DNA from: Pseudomonas sp. Ant30-3
GTDB lineage: Bacteria > Pseudomonadota > Gammaproteobacteria > Pseudomonadales > Pseudomonadaceae
Length of the DNA stretch: 51,906 bases
Direction: 5' to 3'
Assembly (NCBI RefSeq): GCF_000690905.1
Contig: NZ_JMCL01000053.1
Location: forward strand, 1-51,906
Translations under genes and position numbers: made by a program
Notes under the pieces: generated by a model
What the model saw: the letters and a program-made list of their open reading frames with translations, nothing else
Told to the model about the DNA's origin: nothing
Database searches by the model: none
Shown: piece by piece, positions 33,960-40,369 of the stretch
Position numbering within the stretch: the first letter of the stretch is position 1
Layout of the letters: every line of letters begins with the position of its first letter

Positions 33960-34730
33960 ATGAGTTGGTCCGCCAAGCAATACGTCGCTTTTGAAGATGA
34001 ACGCACCCGCCCGGCCCGTGACCTGCTGGCGGCGATTCCCGGCATGGATGTGCGTTCGGTCATCGACATCGGCTGCGGCCCGGGCAATTCGACCGAGTTG
34101 CTGGTGGAGCGTTTTGCCGGTGCCCAGGTGCGCGGGCTGGACAGTTCGACCGACATGATCGAGGCCGCCCGCAAGCGCTTGCCGCCGGTGCGATTCGACG
34201 TCTCTGATATTGATTGCTGGGATGAGAGCGGGCCGTTCGACGTGATTTTTGCCAACGCCGTGCTGCAATGGGTGCCGGATCACGCGACGCTCTTGCCGTC
34301 GCTGGTGAGCAAGCTCGCGCCCGGCGGCAGCCTGGCAATGCAGATGCCCGACAACCTCGATGAATCGACACATCGCCTGATGCGCGAAATCGCAGACGAT
34401 GGACCGTGGGCGGAGAAACTCGCGGGCGCCGCCGGGTTACGAACGAAGAGAGAGAGCGCCTGCGCCTATTATTCGATGCTGAATTCGCACTGCGCGCGGG
34501 TCGATGTCTGGCGCACCACCTATCACCATCCGCTCGCAGGTGGCGCGGCGGCGGTGGTCGAATGGTTCAAGGGCAGCGGCTTGCGGCCGTTCCTCCAACC
34601 GCTGAATGACGCTGAGCAAGTTCAATATCTGGAGCAGTATCAGGCGGCAATCGAGCAGGCGTATCCGACGCTGGAAGATGGCTCGGTGCTGCTGCCGTTT
34701 CCGCGTTTGTTCATCGTCGCGACGCGCTAG
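33960..34730 (+). CDS. tam: Trans-aconitate 2-methyltransferase
   Basis: 256 aa. MSWSAKQYVAFEDERTRPAR is characteristic of Tam. SAM-binding motif I VIDIGCGPGNSTELL (about 33-47), then GLDSSTDMI and FDVIFANAVLQWVPDH. Methylates trans-aconitate, an inhibitor by-product of the citrate cycle. Start at 33960 with AGGAG 7 bases before. Length equals the family norm. Confidence 0.95.
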   Translation: MSWSAKQYVAFEDERTRPARDLLAAIPGMDVRSVIDIGCGPGNSTELLVERFAGAQVRGLDSSTDMIEAARKRLPPVRFDVSDIDCWDESGPFDVIFANAVLQWVPDHATLLPSLVSKLAPGGSLAMQMPDNLDESTHRLMREIADDGPWAEKLAGAAGLRTKRESACAYYSMLNSHCARVDVWRTTYHHPLAGGAAAVVEWFKGSGLRPFLQPLNDAEQVQYLEQYQAAIEQAYPTLEDGSVLLPFPRLFIVATR

Positions 34731-34770
34731 GCTTCCAAGTAGCCACCGACATCCGCCCAGTCGCACTTTT

Positions 34771-34913
34771 GTAGCAGCTGGCGCAGCCTGCGTCCGGCTG
34801 CGTAGCAGCCGTCAAGCCAGAAGGCGCGGTATTTCTGACGACCTCAAGCTCGGGTTGACGAGGCGATATTCGAACGCGATTCCAGCCAGACGCAGGCTTC
34901 GCCAGCTGCTACA
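34771..34913. repeat. REP doublet of a different family
   Basis: GTAGCAGCTGGCGCAGCCTG (34771-34790) is mirrored by an inverted copy ending GCCAGCTGCTAC (34901-34912), with CGTCCGGCTG and CAGCCAGACG as inner arms. The sequence is distinct from the GGGAGCGAGCCTGCTCGCGA family elsewhere in the window. Confidence 0.8.
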
Positions 34914-34930
34914 GATCGGGTGCCTTTGGG

Positions 34931-34955
34931 TACGCGTTTAGACGCGAAGGGCGCC
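34931..34955 (+). repeat. Direct repeat, left copy, flanking the Fic gene
   Basis: TACGCGTTTAGACGCGAAGG then GCGCC. Nearly identical to 36689-36712 (differences: C for T, one extra G). It abuts the 3-prime end of the Fic gene. Confidence 0.65.
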
Positions 34956-34957
34956 CC

Positions 34958-36484
34958 TCAAGGCGTTTCTTCAAACGCCGAACGCACAGCCTCCACGACG
35001 CGTTGTGCAACACTGTCATCGTCAAGTTGCGGATAGCCTTTCTTCAACTTCCCGGAGACCTTCCAGCCATTCTCTTTGATCGAGCGAATGATCCGGTTCG
35101 CATCCTGATTGGGCATCTCTAGCACTTCTTTCAACTGTTCCTGAGCTCGCTGAAAGATCACCAGCACCCTGGCTTCATCCGCCATTTCCGTTCGAATGGT
35201 GTGCTTTACGACGTTTGCGGTGTACAGGACGTGTTCGGTCAAATCCGGATATCGCCAGGCAAAGCGCGCGTCTTCGTAATCATCAAAGAGGAAGTTGCTG
35301 GGCGTGCCATCCTCGTACGTCACGAGTTCACCGAACCGATAGGCTGTCGCGTAGCGTCGCATGAACGGTCGCGAGAACACTTCGAGCGTTCGATCGTAGC
35401 CGGCCCTGAAATCGATCGAGCTGGTAATGGTGGCTGACACCGGCAGGATCACACCGTCGGGCAGCGCTTTATCCCGAATAAGGGTGTCATTGATCAGGAA
35501 GCGATGAATTCGACCGTTGCCATCGCGCATGGGATGGATATACACAAAGCCAAATGCCAATACCGCAGCACGTGCAAGTGACTCCGCTCCACGGGTTGCG
35601 ACCTCGAACTCGTTAAGTCCTGCCAGTAACTGCGCGAGGTCAGCGCAATGGGGTGCAATATAATGAACGATGTCTTCGCGCATCGTCGCTTGACCGACAA
35701 ACACGGGAGAGCGTCGCAAGCCCAGTCCGATCGCGTCTTGCCCCAGAATCCCGGCTTGCAGGGATTGCAGACTGGCGTTGCTCAACGGGTTTTCAATATG
35801 CCCGCAGTGCTGAGCGATGACATGCGCAAACCGCTGGATGCGGTCGGCCTGATCAGCCTCTTTTTCGATGAGAAAGCTCGCGCGCGATTCCTTGAACGTC
35901 AGCCAACTGGCGGTGCGCAGCAAAATATCGGGGCCGAAGGTTTGATCCAGCTCAGCCAGTGCTGCGCGCAGATCAAATTGCAAAGCTTCCTGCAACGCTC
36001 CGGTGCGCCGCACCACGGGGCAAAACTCAGCTGTCCCGGGCAGGTTGTTATTGACTCGCCAACGTCGTGCTCGTATTGGGTCACGGCGAGTCAGGTAACT
36101 TTTTGAAGAAATGGCGTCGACGTAGCCGCCATTGGTCACGTCTGGCACATCCAGACGTTCTCCTCTGAGCCATTCGTAAAGGAACCCGGTGCGACGCGCG
36201 TACTGGCCGAAAGGCTCCCGTCGACACCAGTCTTCTATCGGCTGCGGGCCTGTTTTCGCAAACAGGCGAGCAAGGAACTCGAGATGAATCTCCTCGTATT
36301 TGAGGCCGAATTCGAAATGCCCTGCAAAATCGTCCGCCGGCCGATAGCTGGACGGGTATTTGTTCTGCACATGCCCGACGCCCTCGCGGCTGACGCGTGC
36401 GGTGCCGATGGTGGACTCAACCCGCAGAGGCTGCGCGAGTGCGATGCCGTAGCGACTGGCGAGGGTCATGAAACCGACTTGCAT
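34958..36484 (-). CDS. Fic-domain protein (probable AMP-transferase)
   Basis: 508 aa. The Fic catalytic loop HPMRDGNGRIHRF (about residues 316-328) matches HPFxxGNGRxxR, with Met in place of Phe. Its His is the general base for transfer of AMP from ATP to a target hydroxyl. An upstream helix SRASFLIEKEADQADRIQRF resembles the auto-inhibitory helix (S-x-x-x-E) of class II Fic proteins, but with Lys after the Glu where G or N is usual. The C-terminal 70 residues look like a winged helix. AAAGGA precedes the ATG at 36484. Targets unknown. Confidence 0.85.
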   Translation of the reverse strand: MQVGFMTLASRYGIALAQPLRVESTIGTARVSREGVGHVQNKYPSSYRPADDFAGHFEFGLKYEEIHLEFLARLFAKTGPQPIEDWCRREPFGQYARRTGFLYEWLRGERLDVPDVTNGGYVDAISSKSYLTRRDPIRARRWRVNNNLPGTAEFCPVVRRTGALQEALQFDLRAALAELDQTFGPDILLRTASWLTFKESRASFLIEKEADQADRIQRFAHVIAQHCGHIENPLSNASLQSLQAGILGQDAIGLGLRRSPVFVGQATMREDIVHYIAPHCADLAQLLAGLNEFEVATRGAESLARAAVLAFGFVYIHPMRDGNGRIHRFLINDTLIRDKALPDGVILPVSATITSSIDFRAGYDRTLEVFSRPFMRRYATAYRFGELVTYEDGTPSNFLFDDYEDARFAWRYPDLTEHVLYTANVVKHTIRTEMADEARVLVIFQRAQEQLKEVLEMPNQDANRIIRSIKENGWKVSGKLKKGYPQLDDDSVAQRVVEAVRSAFEETP

Positions 36485-36506
36485 GGCGAAATCCTTTATT
36501 GCGCTC

Positions 36507-36625
36507 GTTAAAACGCTAACAGAACGTCGATACTATGCGAAAACGATAATTTCTGTGGGGATTTAAAACGCTAACAGGATGTGAAATTTGATATTAATTT
36601 AGGTGGTTTATGGGAAAACGCTAAC
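36507..36625 (-). promoter_or_regulatory. Repeated AAAACGCTAAC motif upstream of the Fic gene
   Basis: AAAACGCTAAC occurs exactly at 36510-36520, 36565-36575 and 36615-36625, with a two-mismatch copy AAAACGATAAT at 36540-36550. All are in the same orientation within 116 bases directly upstream of the Fic start codon. The first copy is part of GTTAAAACGCTAAC, itself a GTTA-N6-TAAC dyad. Likely operator sites, perhaps for autoregulation. Confidence 0.65.
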
Positions 36626-36688
36626 GAGCAGAGTCGTAATGGTTATTGGCACACAAGCCTGGTCGCCCCTTTCGAGCATTGTTCGAGT

Positions 36689-36712
36689 ATGCGTTTAACG
36701 CGAAGGGCGCCT
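36689..36712 (+). repeat. Direct repeat, right copy, flanking the Fic gene
   Basis: TATGCGTTTAACGCGAAGGG then CGCC, matching the left copy at 34931-34955 over about 23 of 25 aligned bases. It overlaps the terminator hairpin of the next gene. Confidence 0.65.
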
Positions 36713-36725
36713 TCTAAAGGCGCCC
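36705..36725 (-). terminator. Hairpin after the 88-residue hypothetical gene
   Basis: GGGCGCC pairs perfectly with GGCGCCC around TTCTAAA, 11 bases after the stop codon on the minus strand; weak T tract. Confidence 0.55.
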
Positions 36726-36736
36726 TGATAGACGAT

Positions 36737-37003
36737 CTACTTTTCTGCATCCATCCGACGCGCCACCACATCCAGCACATCGCAACCATCGCGCAGCGGT
36801 ATGCAGCACAGCATTGCAAAGTCGCTGAGGATGACCGAATCGGTATTGATGTCGCTGCGCATTGCGAGGTTTTCGAGCACCTGCGTCACCGCGTCAATTC
36901 GGTAGCGGGCGGTGCTTAGCAGAGAGTGAAGCGGTTGGGTAGTGTTTACGTAGAGCGAGGGGAGGTCGTCGGCGTTGCTGGTTAAAGCCATATATTCGTT
37001 CAT
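36737..37003 (-). CDS. Hypothetical small protein (DUF3077/DUF6124-like pattern)
   Basis: 88 aa. LYVNTTQPLHSLLSTARYRI is followed by helix-rich VTQVLENLAMRSDINTD and VILSDFAMLCCIPLRDGCDV. The plan of a short Ser/Thr lead, then two helices ending in repeated small residues, recalls the small pseudomonad proteins grouped as DUF3077/DUF6124, but I am not certain. AGGCAATCACTC precedes the ATG. It has a long upstream leader. Function unknown. Confidence 0.55.
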   Translation of the reverse strand: MNEYMALTSNADDLPSLYVNTTQPLHSLLSTARYRIDAVTQVLENLAMRSDINTDSVILSDFAMLCCIPLRDGCDVLDVVARRMDAEK

Positions 37004-37240
37004 GAGTGATTGCCTTTAAGTGAGTGAAATCACCTACCACTCTTCGTCGCCAAACAATGGGTGGTAGCTGTACGCGGGTTGGCGAACCGGATAAGGCACA
37101 AACCGGCAGACCCGAAGATCTCCCACGCACAGCCACCAAAAACTGGTAGCAAAATACGTCTAGAAACGCTCCGAGCATGCCCGGAGGTTTCTTTGCCTTA
37201 TCATCGAGTCGCCAAACCCGACACGCCATTTGGGCGTGAC
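37004..37240 (-). other. Long structured leader of the small hypothetical gene
   Basis: About 235 bases upstream of the ATG, no convincing gene. On the minus strand it holds a hairpin CTCCG-GGCATG-CTCGGAG region (37167-37186), paired GGTAG/CTACC segments near the start codon and the element GTGATTTCACTCAC. A 111-codon open frame covers it but looks like an artefact. Candidate untranslated regulatory leader. Confidence 0.35.
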
Positions 37241-37423
37241 CGGACTATAGGCTTCGAGACAAAAACACAGCAATGCGCAAGTGTACGGACAATTCCCAGA
37301 GTAGTGTAGGACGTTGCCTATTCAACGGTTTTTCACGCTTCGGGCTGCGGGGAGAGCGCAATCACCCACCCAAATGTGATGTGCACTCAACAGCAGACAT
37401 CAGCAGCCCGACAAATCCCGCCC

Positions 37424-37452
37424 ATAAAAAAACCGGCCCATCGTGGCCGGTC
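37424..37452 (-). terminator. Rho-independent terminator after hicB
   Basis: On the minus strand ACCGGCC-ACGATG-GGCCGGT followed by seven T residues, 20 bases after the hicB stop codon. Confidence 0.9.
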
Positions 37453-37471
37453 GTATGTGGGGCAAAAGCCA

Positions 37472-37879
37472 TCAGCTCCCTTGCAACACCTTCAGCGCCG
37501 CCGAAGCCAGAAATCCTGAACGGCTCTTTTCTTCCGGATGATGCAGAACGTATTCATCAATGCGATTGAGCAGGTAACCAGGCAGGGTGATGTTCAGCTT
37601 CTGGGCTTTGCCTAAATATTTGGTGACGTCTATATCGATCAAAGCCCAGGTGCAGCCCGCGTATTTCGGATTGCTTGCATGCAAAGTGACTTTGTTCGCA
37701 GTCGGTATCGACGCACCGTCCTCTGCCAGGATTTCGAAATGGCCTTCAATGGCTTCCCGAGCCATCGCCATCGCATCATCGAGATCATCACCAGCCGAAA
37801 AACAGCCCGGGATATCTGGCACCTCCACGCCCCACGCGTGATCCTCATCGCCCATTGAAATCGCAATCGGGTAAAGCAT
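37472..37879 (-). CDS. hicB: HicB-family antitoxin
   Basis: 135 aa. N-terminal HicB domain (MLYPIAISMGDEDHAWGVEV, PDIPGCFSAGDDLDDAMAMA), then a ribbon-helix-helix-like DNA-binding C-terminus (LNITLPGYLLNRIDEYV, SRSGFLASAALKVL). HicB neutralises the mRNA-cleaving toxin HicA and represses the operon. The ATG at 37879 has AGAGGA 7-12 bases before it. The frame is open further upstream only because the hicA stop has been bypassed by a frameshift. The toxin gene is broken, so this is now an orphan antitoxin. Confidence 0.9.
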   Translation of the reverse strand: MLYPIAISMGDEDHAWGVEVPDIPGCFSAGDDLDDAMAMAREAIEGHFEILAEDGASIPTANKVTLHASNPKYAGCTWALIDIDVTKYLGKAQKLNITLPGYLLNRIDEYVLHHPEEKSRSGFLASAALKVLQGS

Positions 37880-37914
37880 GTGATTGTCCTCTTTAGTCGC
37901 CGCGTCCGACATCG

Positions 37915-38095
37915 TCAAAGCAGCGCCTGTTTGCAAAATACTCAAAGCCGTTTTTTTGAGCAGATCCTTTTTCGGATGAGGAACCGTCACCAGCCCCGGC
38001 TTGCTCGGATGCTTGAAATGATGGTGACTGCCTCTGATTCGAACCAGATACCAACCATCAGCAACAATCAGCTAATCAAAAACGACTGTTCACAT
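37915..38095 (-). pseudogene. hicA: hicA toxin pseudogene, multiple frameshifts
   Basis: The central part reads DGWYLVRIRGSHHHFKHPSK then PGLVTVPHPKKDLLKKTALS, the HicA core with its catalytic His in GSHHHF. The N-terminal codons are out of frame: GTG AAC AGT CGT at 38093 should continue as LISLIVADG, but bases are missing so stops TGA and TAG interrupt it. At the 3-prime end an extra C after AGTATTTTG shifts the frame past the expected SILKQA..stop, so it fuses with hicB. No start codon gives an intact toxin. Confidence 0.8.
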
Positions 38096-38202
38096 CACCT
38101 CCATGTGGCGTGCATCGGTGGTTGCTATACCTACCTGATTTTCTTAATCAACACCATAACCACTGAATTTCTCGCGGACTCATAGGTTGATGGGCTGAAA
38201 GT

Positions 38203-38376
38203 CTATTCATTGATGTCTTCAACGACTTTTAGGTCATAGCCTAGGATTCGTTCGGCGATAGAGGGCGTAGTCCACTGAGCTATCCACAAAGGCCTCTGCC
38301 AGTGCGATCTGAATTTTCGCTCGTTCCGCAAGCGTCAGAATATGTCCCAATGGGCCAGCTCCTCTAGTTCTGCATC
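38203..38376 (-). pseudogene. Remnant of a small immunity-like gene
   Basis: Frame one reads MGHILTLAERAKIQIALAEA then FVDSSVDYAL from a TTG at 38350 that has AGAGGAG 8 bases before it. It then continues after a frameshift as SIAERILGYDLKVVEDINE and stops. The pattern resembles small pseudomonad proteins encoded after polymorphic toxins (LTLEER..ALA.AFVDNEVDY). The rest of the gene is missing. Identification from memory of the pattern; moderate to low confidence. Confidence 0.45.
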
Positions 38377-38640
38377 GAACGTATCAGCTGCGACCCCGCC
38401 TGCAATGCTGCCGATGAGAACAACAGCTATGGCGCAGGCCTGAGCGCCAGGGCCGCAAAGAGCGACACCCGTTGACGAATGCCAGGTCTGCTAGTTCGCA
38501 CGATCCAGCGTGGCACCGGGCAGATGAGCGTCATAGCTCTATCGCGGGCCAGTGTATGTGATGGTACGCCGACAGGTCTTCGCTGCAGGGCTGAAAACAC
38601 TGATTGGCAAGCTTGCCTTCAGTAACAGGCACAAGGTCTA
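38335..38640 (-). pseudogene. Remnant of a toxin/effector-like C-terminal region
   Basis: Pieces in two frames: VPVTEGKLANQCFQPCSEDL and SAYHHIHWP (about 38530-38625), then SYDAHLPGATLDRAN, a TAG, and WHSSTGVALCGPGAQACAIA followed by VVLIGSIAGGVAADTFDAEL, ending EELAHWDIF at 38338. The Gly-zipper hydrophobic stretch followed by an acidic tail resembles the C-terminus of pore- or membrane-active secreted effectors. Internal stops and frame changes make it nonfunctional. It directly precedes the immunity-like remnant. Confidence 0.5.
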
Positions 38641-38737
38641 CGTGAAGGATTGCGACAGCCTGGAAAAATCTTCGCAAATGACAAATTTGACGACGCGTTC
38701 AGCAGGGCATGGCCATATCCTCGAATACTGCGACCGG

Positions 38738-39313
38738 TTAGAGCACATACTCAAAATTGCGGAGCAGTTTCACTGTTTCGGGTAGCTTCTGTTGCAGAAG
38801 TTTGTCGAGATAATCCCGGACACTGTGTGGCGGATTTTTTAAGGACGCGCGTTGCCGTTGCGCTGCCTCAACAACGGCTGCCTGGTCCAGGTCCCACAGG
38901 TCGACGATGAATTCATCTGGATGTAGAGCCTCAATCCCCCAAGGATCCAACGCAGCTTTAGGAAAATCTTTGAGGTTGAAGGTGACGATTGCGGAAGCAT
39001 TGCATTTGATCGCTACGGCAAGAACGTGCCGATCGTCTGCATCCGGGAGGTCCAAACCCACAACAATCGATTGGTAGTCAGTGATCAGAGCATCTGGGAT
39101 GGCCTGATCCATAAGCGTCGACGTGCGATTTACTTGATCAACCGTGAGATCTGTCCGGTTCAACAATAGATTGCGCTTCCATTCATCGTGGATCTGCGCT
39201 GACCAGCGCGCGCGGTACGCACCGGTCAGTGCAAGACGCATTAAAAAATCACGCAAAGGTGCAGGGTAGAGAACATTCGCATCATAAACTGCCGTGTAAG
39301 GTGAATGCCTCAT
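38738..39313 (-). CDS. PIN-domain ribonuclease toxin
   Basis: 191 aa. PIN fold with the first acidic residue in TAVYDANVLYPAPLRDF (about D11), SAQIHDEWKRNLL (Asp/Glu), and LPDADDRHVLAVAIKCNASA with the later catalytic Asp cluster, then IVTFNLKDFP. Such VapC-like enzymes cleave RNA. Start overlaps the stop of the upstream antitoxin gene by 4 bases. Looks intact, unlike the neighbouring hicA. Confidence 0.85.
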   Translation of the reverse strand: MRHSPYTAVYDANVLYPAPLRDFLMRLALTGAYRARWSAQIHDEWKRNLLLNRTDLTVDQVNRTSTLMDQAIPDALITDYQSIVVGLDLPDADDRHVLAVAIKCNASAIVTFNLKDFPKAALDPWGIEALHPDEFIVDLWDLDQAAVVEAAQRQRASLKNPPHSVRDYLDKLLQQKLPETVKLLRNFEYVL

Positions 39314-39777
39314 TCGTACCCCATCCCCAGCTCCTGCGCCTGAGCGGCTAGCTCATCCAGAATCGCGTGACTGTCTTGTTCACGTCGGTTTTTGTATTCC
39401 ATCAAGTCAGCAAACTTGATTCGACGATGACGGCCTGTTTTGGTGTGCGGCATCACTCCATCATCAAGCAGCTTGACTAGGTGAGGCCTTGAAACGTTAA
39501 GCAGGTCTGCCCCTTCCTGTGTGGTCAGCTCGGCATGAATAGGAACAACTCTGACTGTATTGCCTAACGCAAGCTCGCTAAGGATTTCACCTAGTAAGCG
39601 AAATGCGTACGTCGGCAATTCAACGACTTGACGTTGTTGTTCTCCGTCAACAAGTTCGATGCGCTGGGTTACCAGTTTGGTTGAAAGGAAGGCTGCTATC
39701 TGGCGGCTTGACTCCACGGCCGCGGCAATTTCCCTTTCATCAGGTAGCACTGTCCGGGTGACGTCGGCGGTAGTCAT
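39310..39777 (-). CDS. Excisionase-type HTH antitoxin, partner of the PIN toxin
   Basis: 155 aa. Residues about 85-135 are a MerR/excisionase-like helix-turn-helix (AELTTQEGADLLNVSRPHLV, KLLDDGVMPHTKTGRHRRIK). This is the DNA-binding half of a known PIN toxin/helix-turn-helix antitoxin pairing. The ATG at 39777 has GGAGA 7-11 bases before it. Four-base overlap with the PIN gene gives translational coupling. Probably also represses its own promoter. Confidence 0.82.
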   Translation of the reverse strand: MTTADVTRTVLPDEREIAAAVESSRQIAAFLSTKLVTQRIELVDGEQQRQVVELPTYAFRLLGEILSELALGNTVRVVPIHAELTTQEGADLLNVSRPHLVKLLDDGVMPHTKTGRHRRIKFADLMEYKNRREQDSHAILDELAAQAQELGMGYE

Positions 39778-39845
39778 GGCTATCTCCATAAATGATGTAT
39801 TTGCTGTAGGTGTGGCCGCCGATGGGAAACCACATGAATGCATTT

Positions 39846-39882
39846 GTATTCGAAATAATCGAAATACGCAATAAACGAAATG
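39846..39882 (-). promoter_or_regulatory. Operator candidate of the antitoxin/PIN operon
   Basis: GTATTCGA and TCGAAATAC form an imperfect inverted repeat (39846-39867), with CGAAAT repeated at 39851, 39860 and 39876, 69-105 bases upstream of the antitoxin start. AT-rich relative to surroundings. Confidence 0.4.
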
Positions 39883-40008
39883 GCTTTTTAGGTAGCTTTC
39901 AGCGTAGCGGGAGCGCATCCCGGGGAACTTACCAAATGATACTGGTTTCCCGTGGGTCTACATGAAAACGTAATTGGCTATGGGGGAGGGGGGGCGGCAG
40001 ATTCTCGC

Positions 40009-40098
40009 ACTGGTAACAGTGCGCTTACACGCAAACTGTCACCGGAACTGTCACCAAACACGCTAAGGCTCAAACTGAAACGTCTGGAAGCCTTGAAA
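40009..40098 (+). other. Possible integrase C-terminal remnant next to the tRNA
   Basis: A plus-strand frame reads NSALTRKLSPELSPNTLRLK up to the tRNA boundary. The low-complexity basic tail at this place, touching the 3-prime end of a tRNA gene, resembles ends of phage-type integrases. No catalytic residues remain. Weak. Confidence 0.2.
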
Positions 40099-40102
40099 AC
40101 AG

Positions 40103-40176
40103 TGGAGCGGGTGAAGGGAATCGAACCCTCGTTATCAGCTTGGGAAGCTGGAGTAATGCCATTATACGACACCCGC
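40103..40176 (-). tRNA. tRNA-Gly(CCC)
   Basis: Minus strand: acceptor GCGGGTG pairs with CACCCGC; anticodon stem CAGC/GCTG with loop TTCCCAA, so the anticodon is CCC after the invariant T; T-arm GAGGGTTCGATTCCCTTC; encoded CCA end. 74 bases including CCA. Very similar to the E. coli glyU layout. Its 3-prime end faces the variable region 34.9-40.1 kb. Confidence 0.93.
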
Positions 40177-40283
40177 TCAGAGCGGCTGACTTTGTACCAG
40201 ATGTGCGCATGAAAATGAAGTTTTTCTTTGTGCCGAGTGCTCTGGCGTCAGGTTGTGTCCACGTTGAGAACCGTGTGATGGCC

Positions 40284-40361
40284 GTTCGCGGGCAAGTCGG
40301 AATGCCGCACCACGTGCTCCTACAAAAATCATAGTGTGCAGCAACAGGCCTGCTCGCGACG
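40284..40361. repeat. Decayed REP-type units
   Basis: TTCGCGGGCAAGTCGGAATG with CACGTGCTCCTAC, and GGCCTGCTCGCGACG, are recognisable but diverged halves of the common REP family, between the tRNA and phaG. Confidence 0.45.
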
Positions 40362-40369
40362 ACACGTTT

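Noticed and set aside
36507..36625. CRISPR-like array
   Set aside because: Repeats are only 11 bases, spacings are uneven (30, 25, 50 base periods), there are no cas genes; better explained as operator sites.
36894..37229. 111-codon minus-strand frame overlapping the small hypothetical gene
   Set aside because: Overlaps the start of the 88-codon gene in another frame, has no ribosome-binding site; more likely a leader sequence.
38552..38785. 77-codon plus-strand frame
   Set aside because: Lies opposite the effector-like remnant, whose minus-strand translation is much more protein-like, and extends into the PIN gene on the other strand.
39952..40212. 86-codon frame running through the tRNA
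   Set aside because: It reads through tRNA-Gly on the opposite strand, a classic annotation artefact; only its first part might be an integrase remnant.
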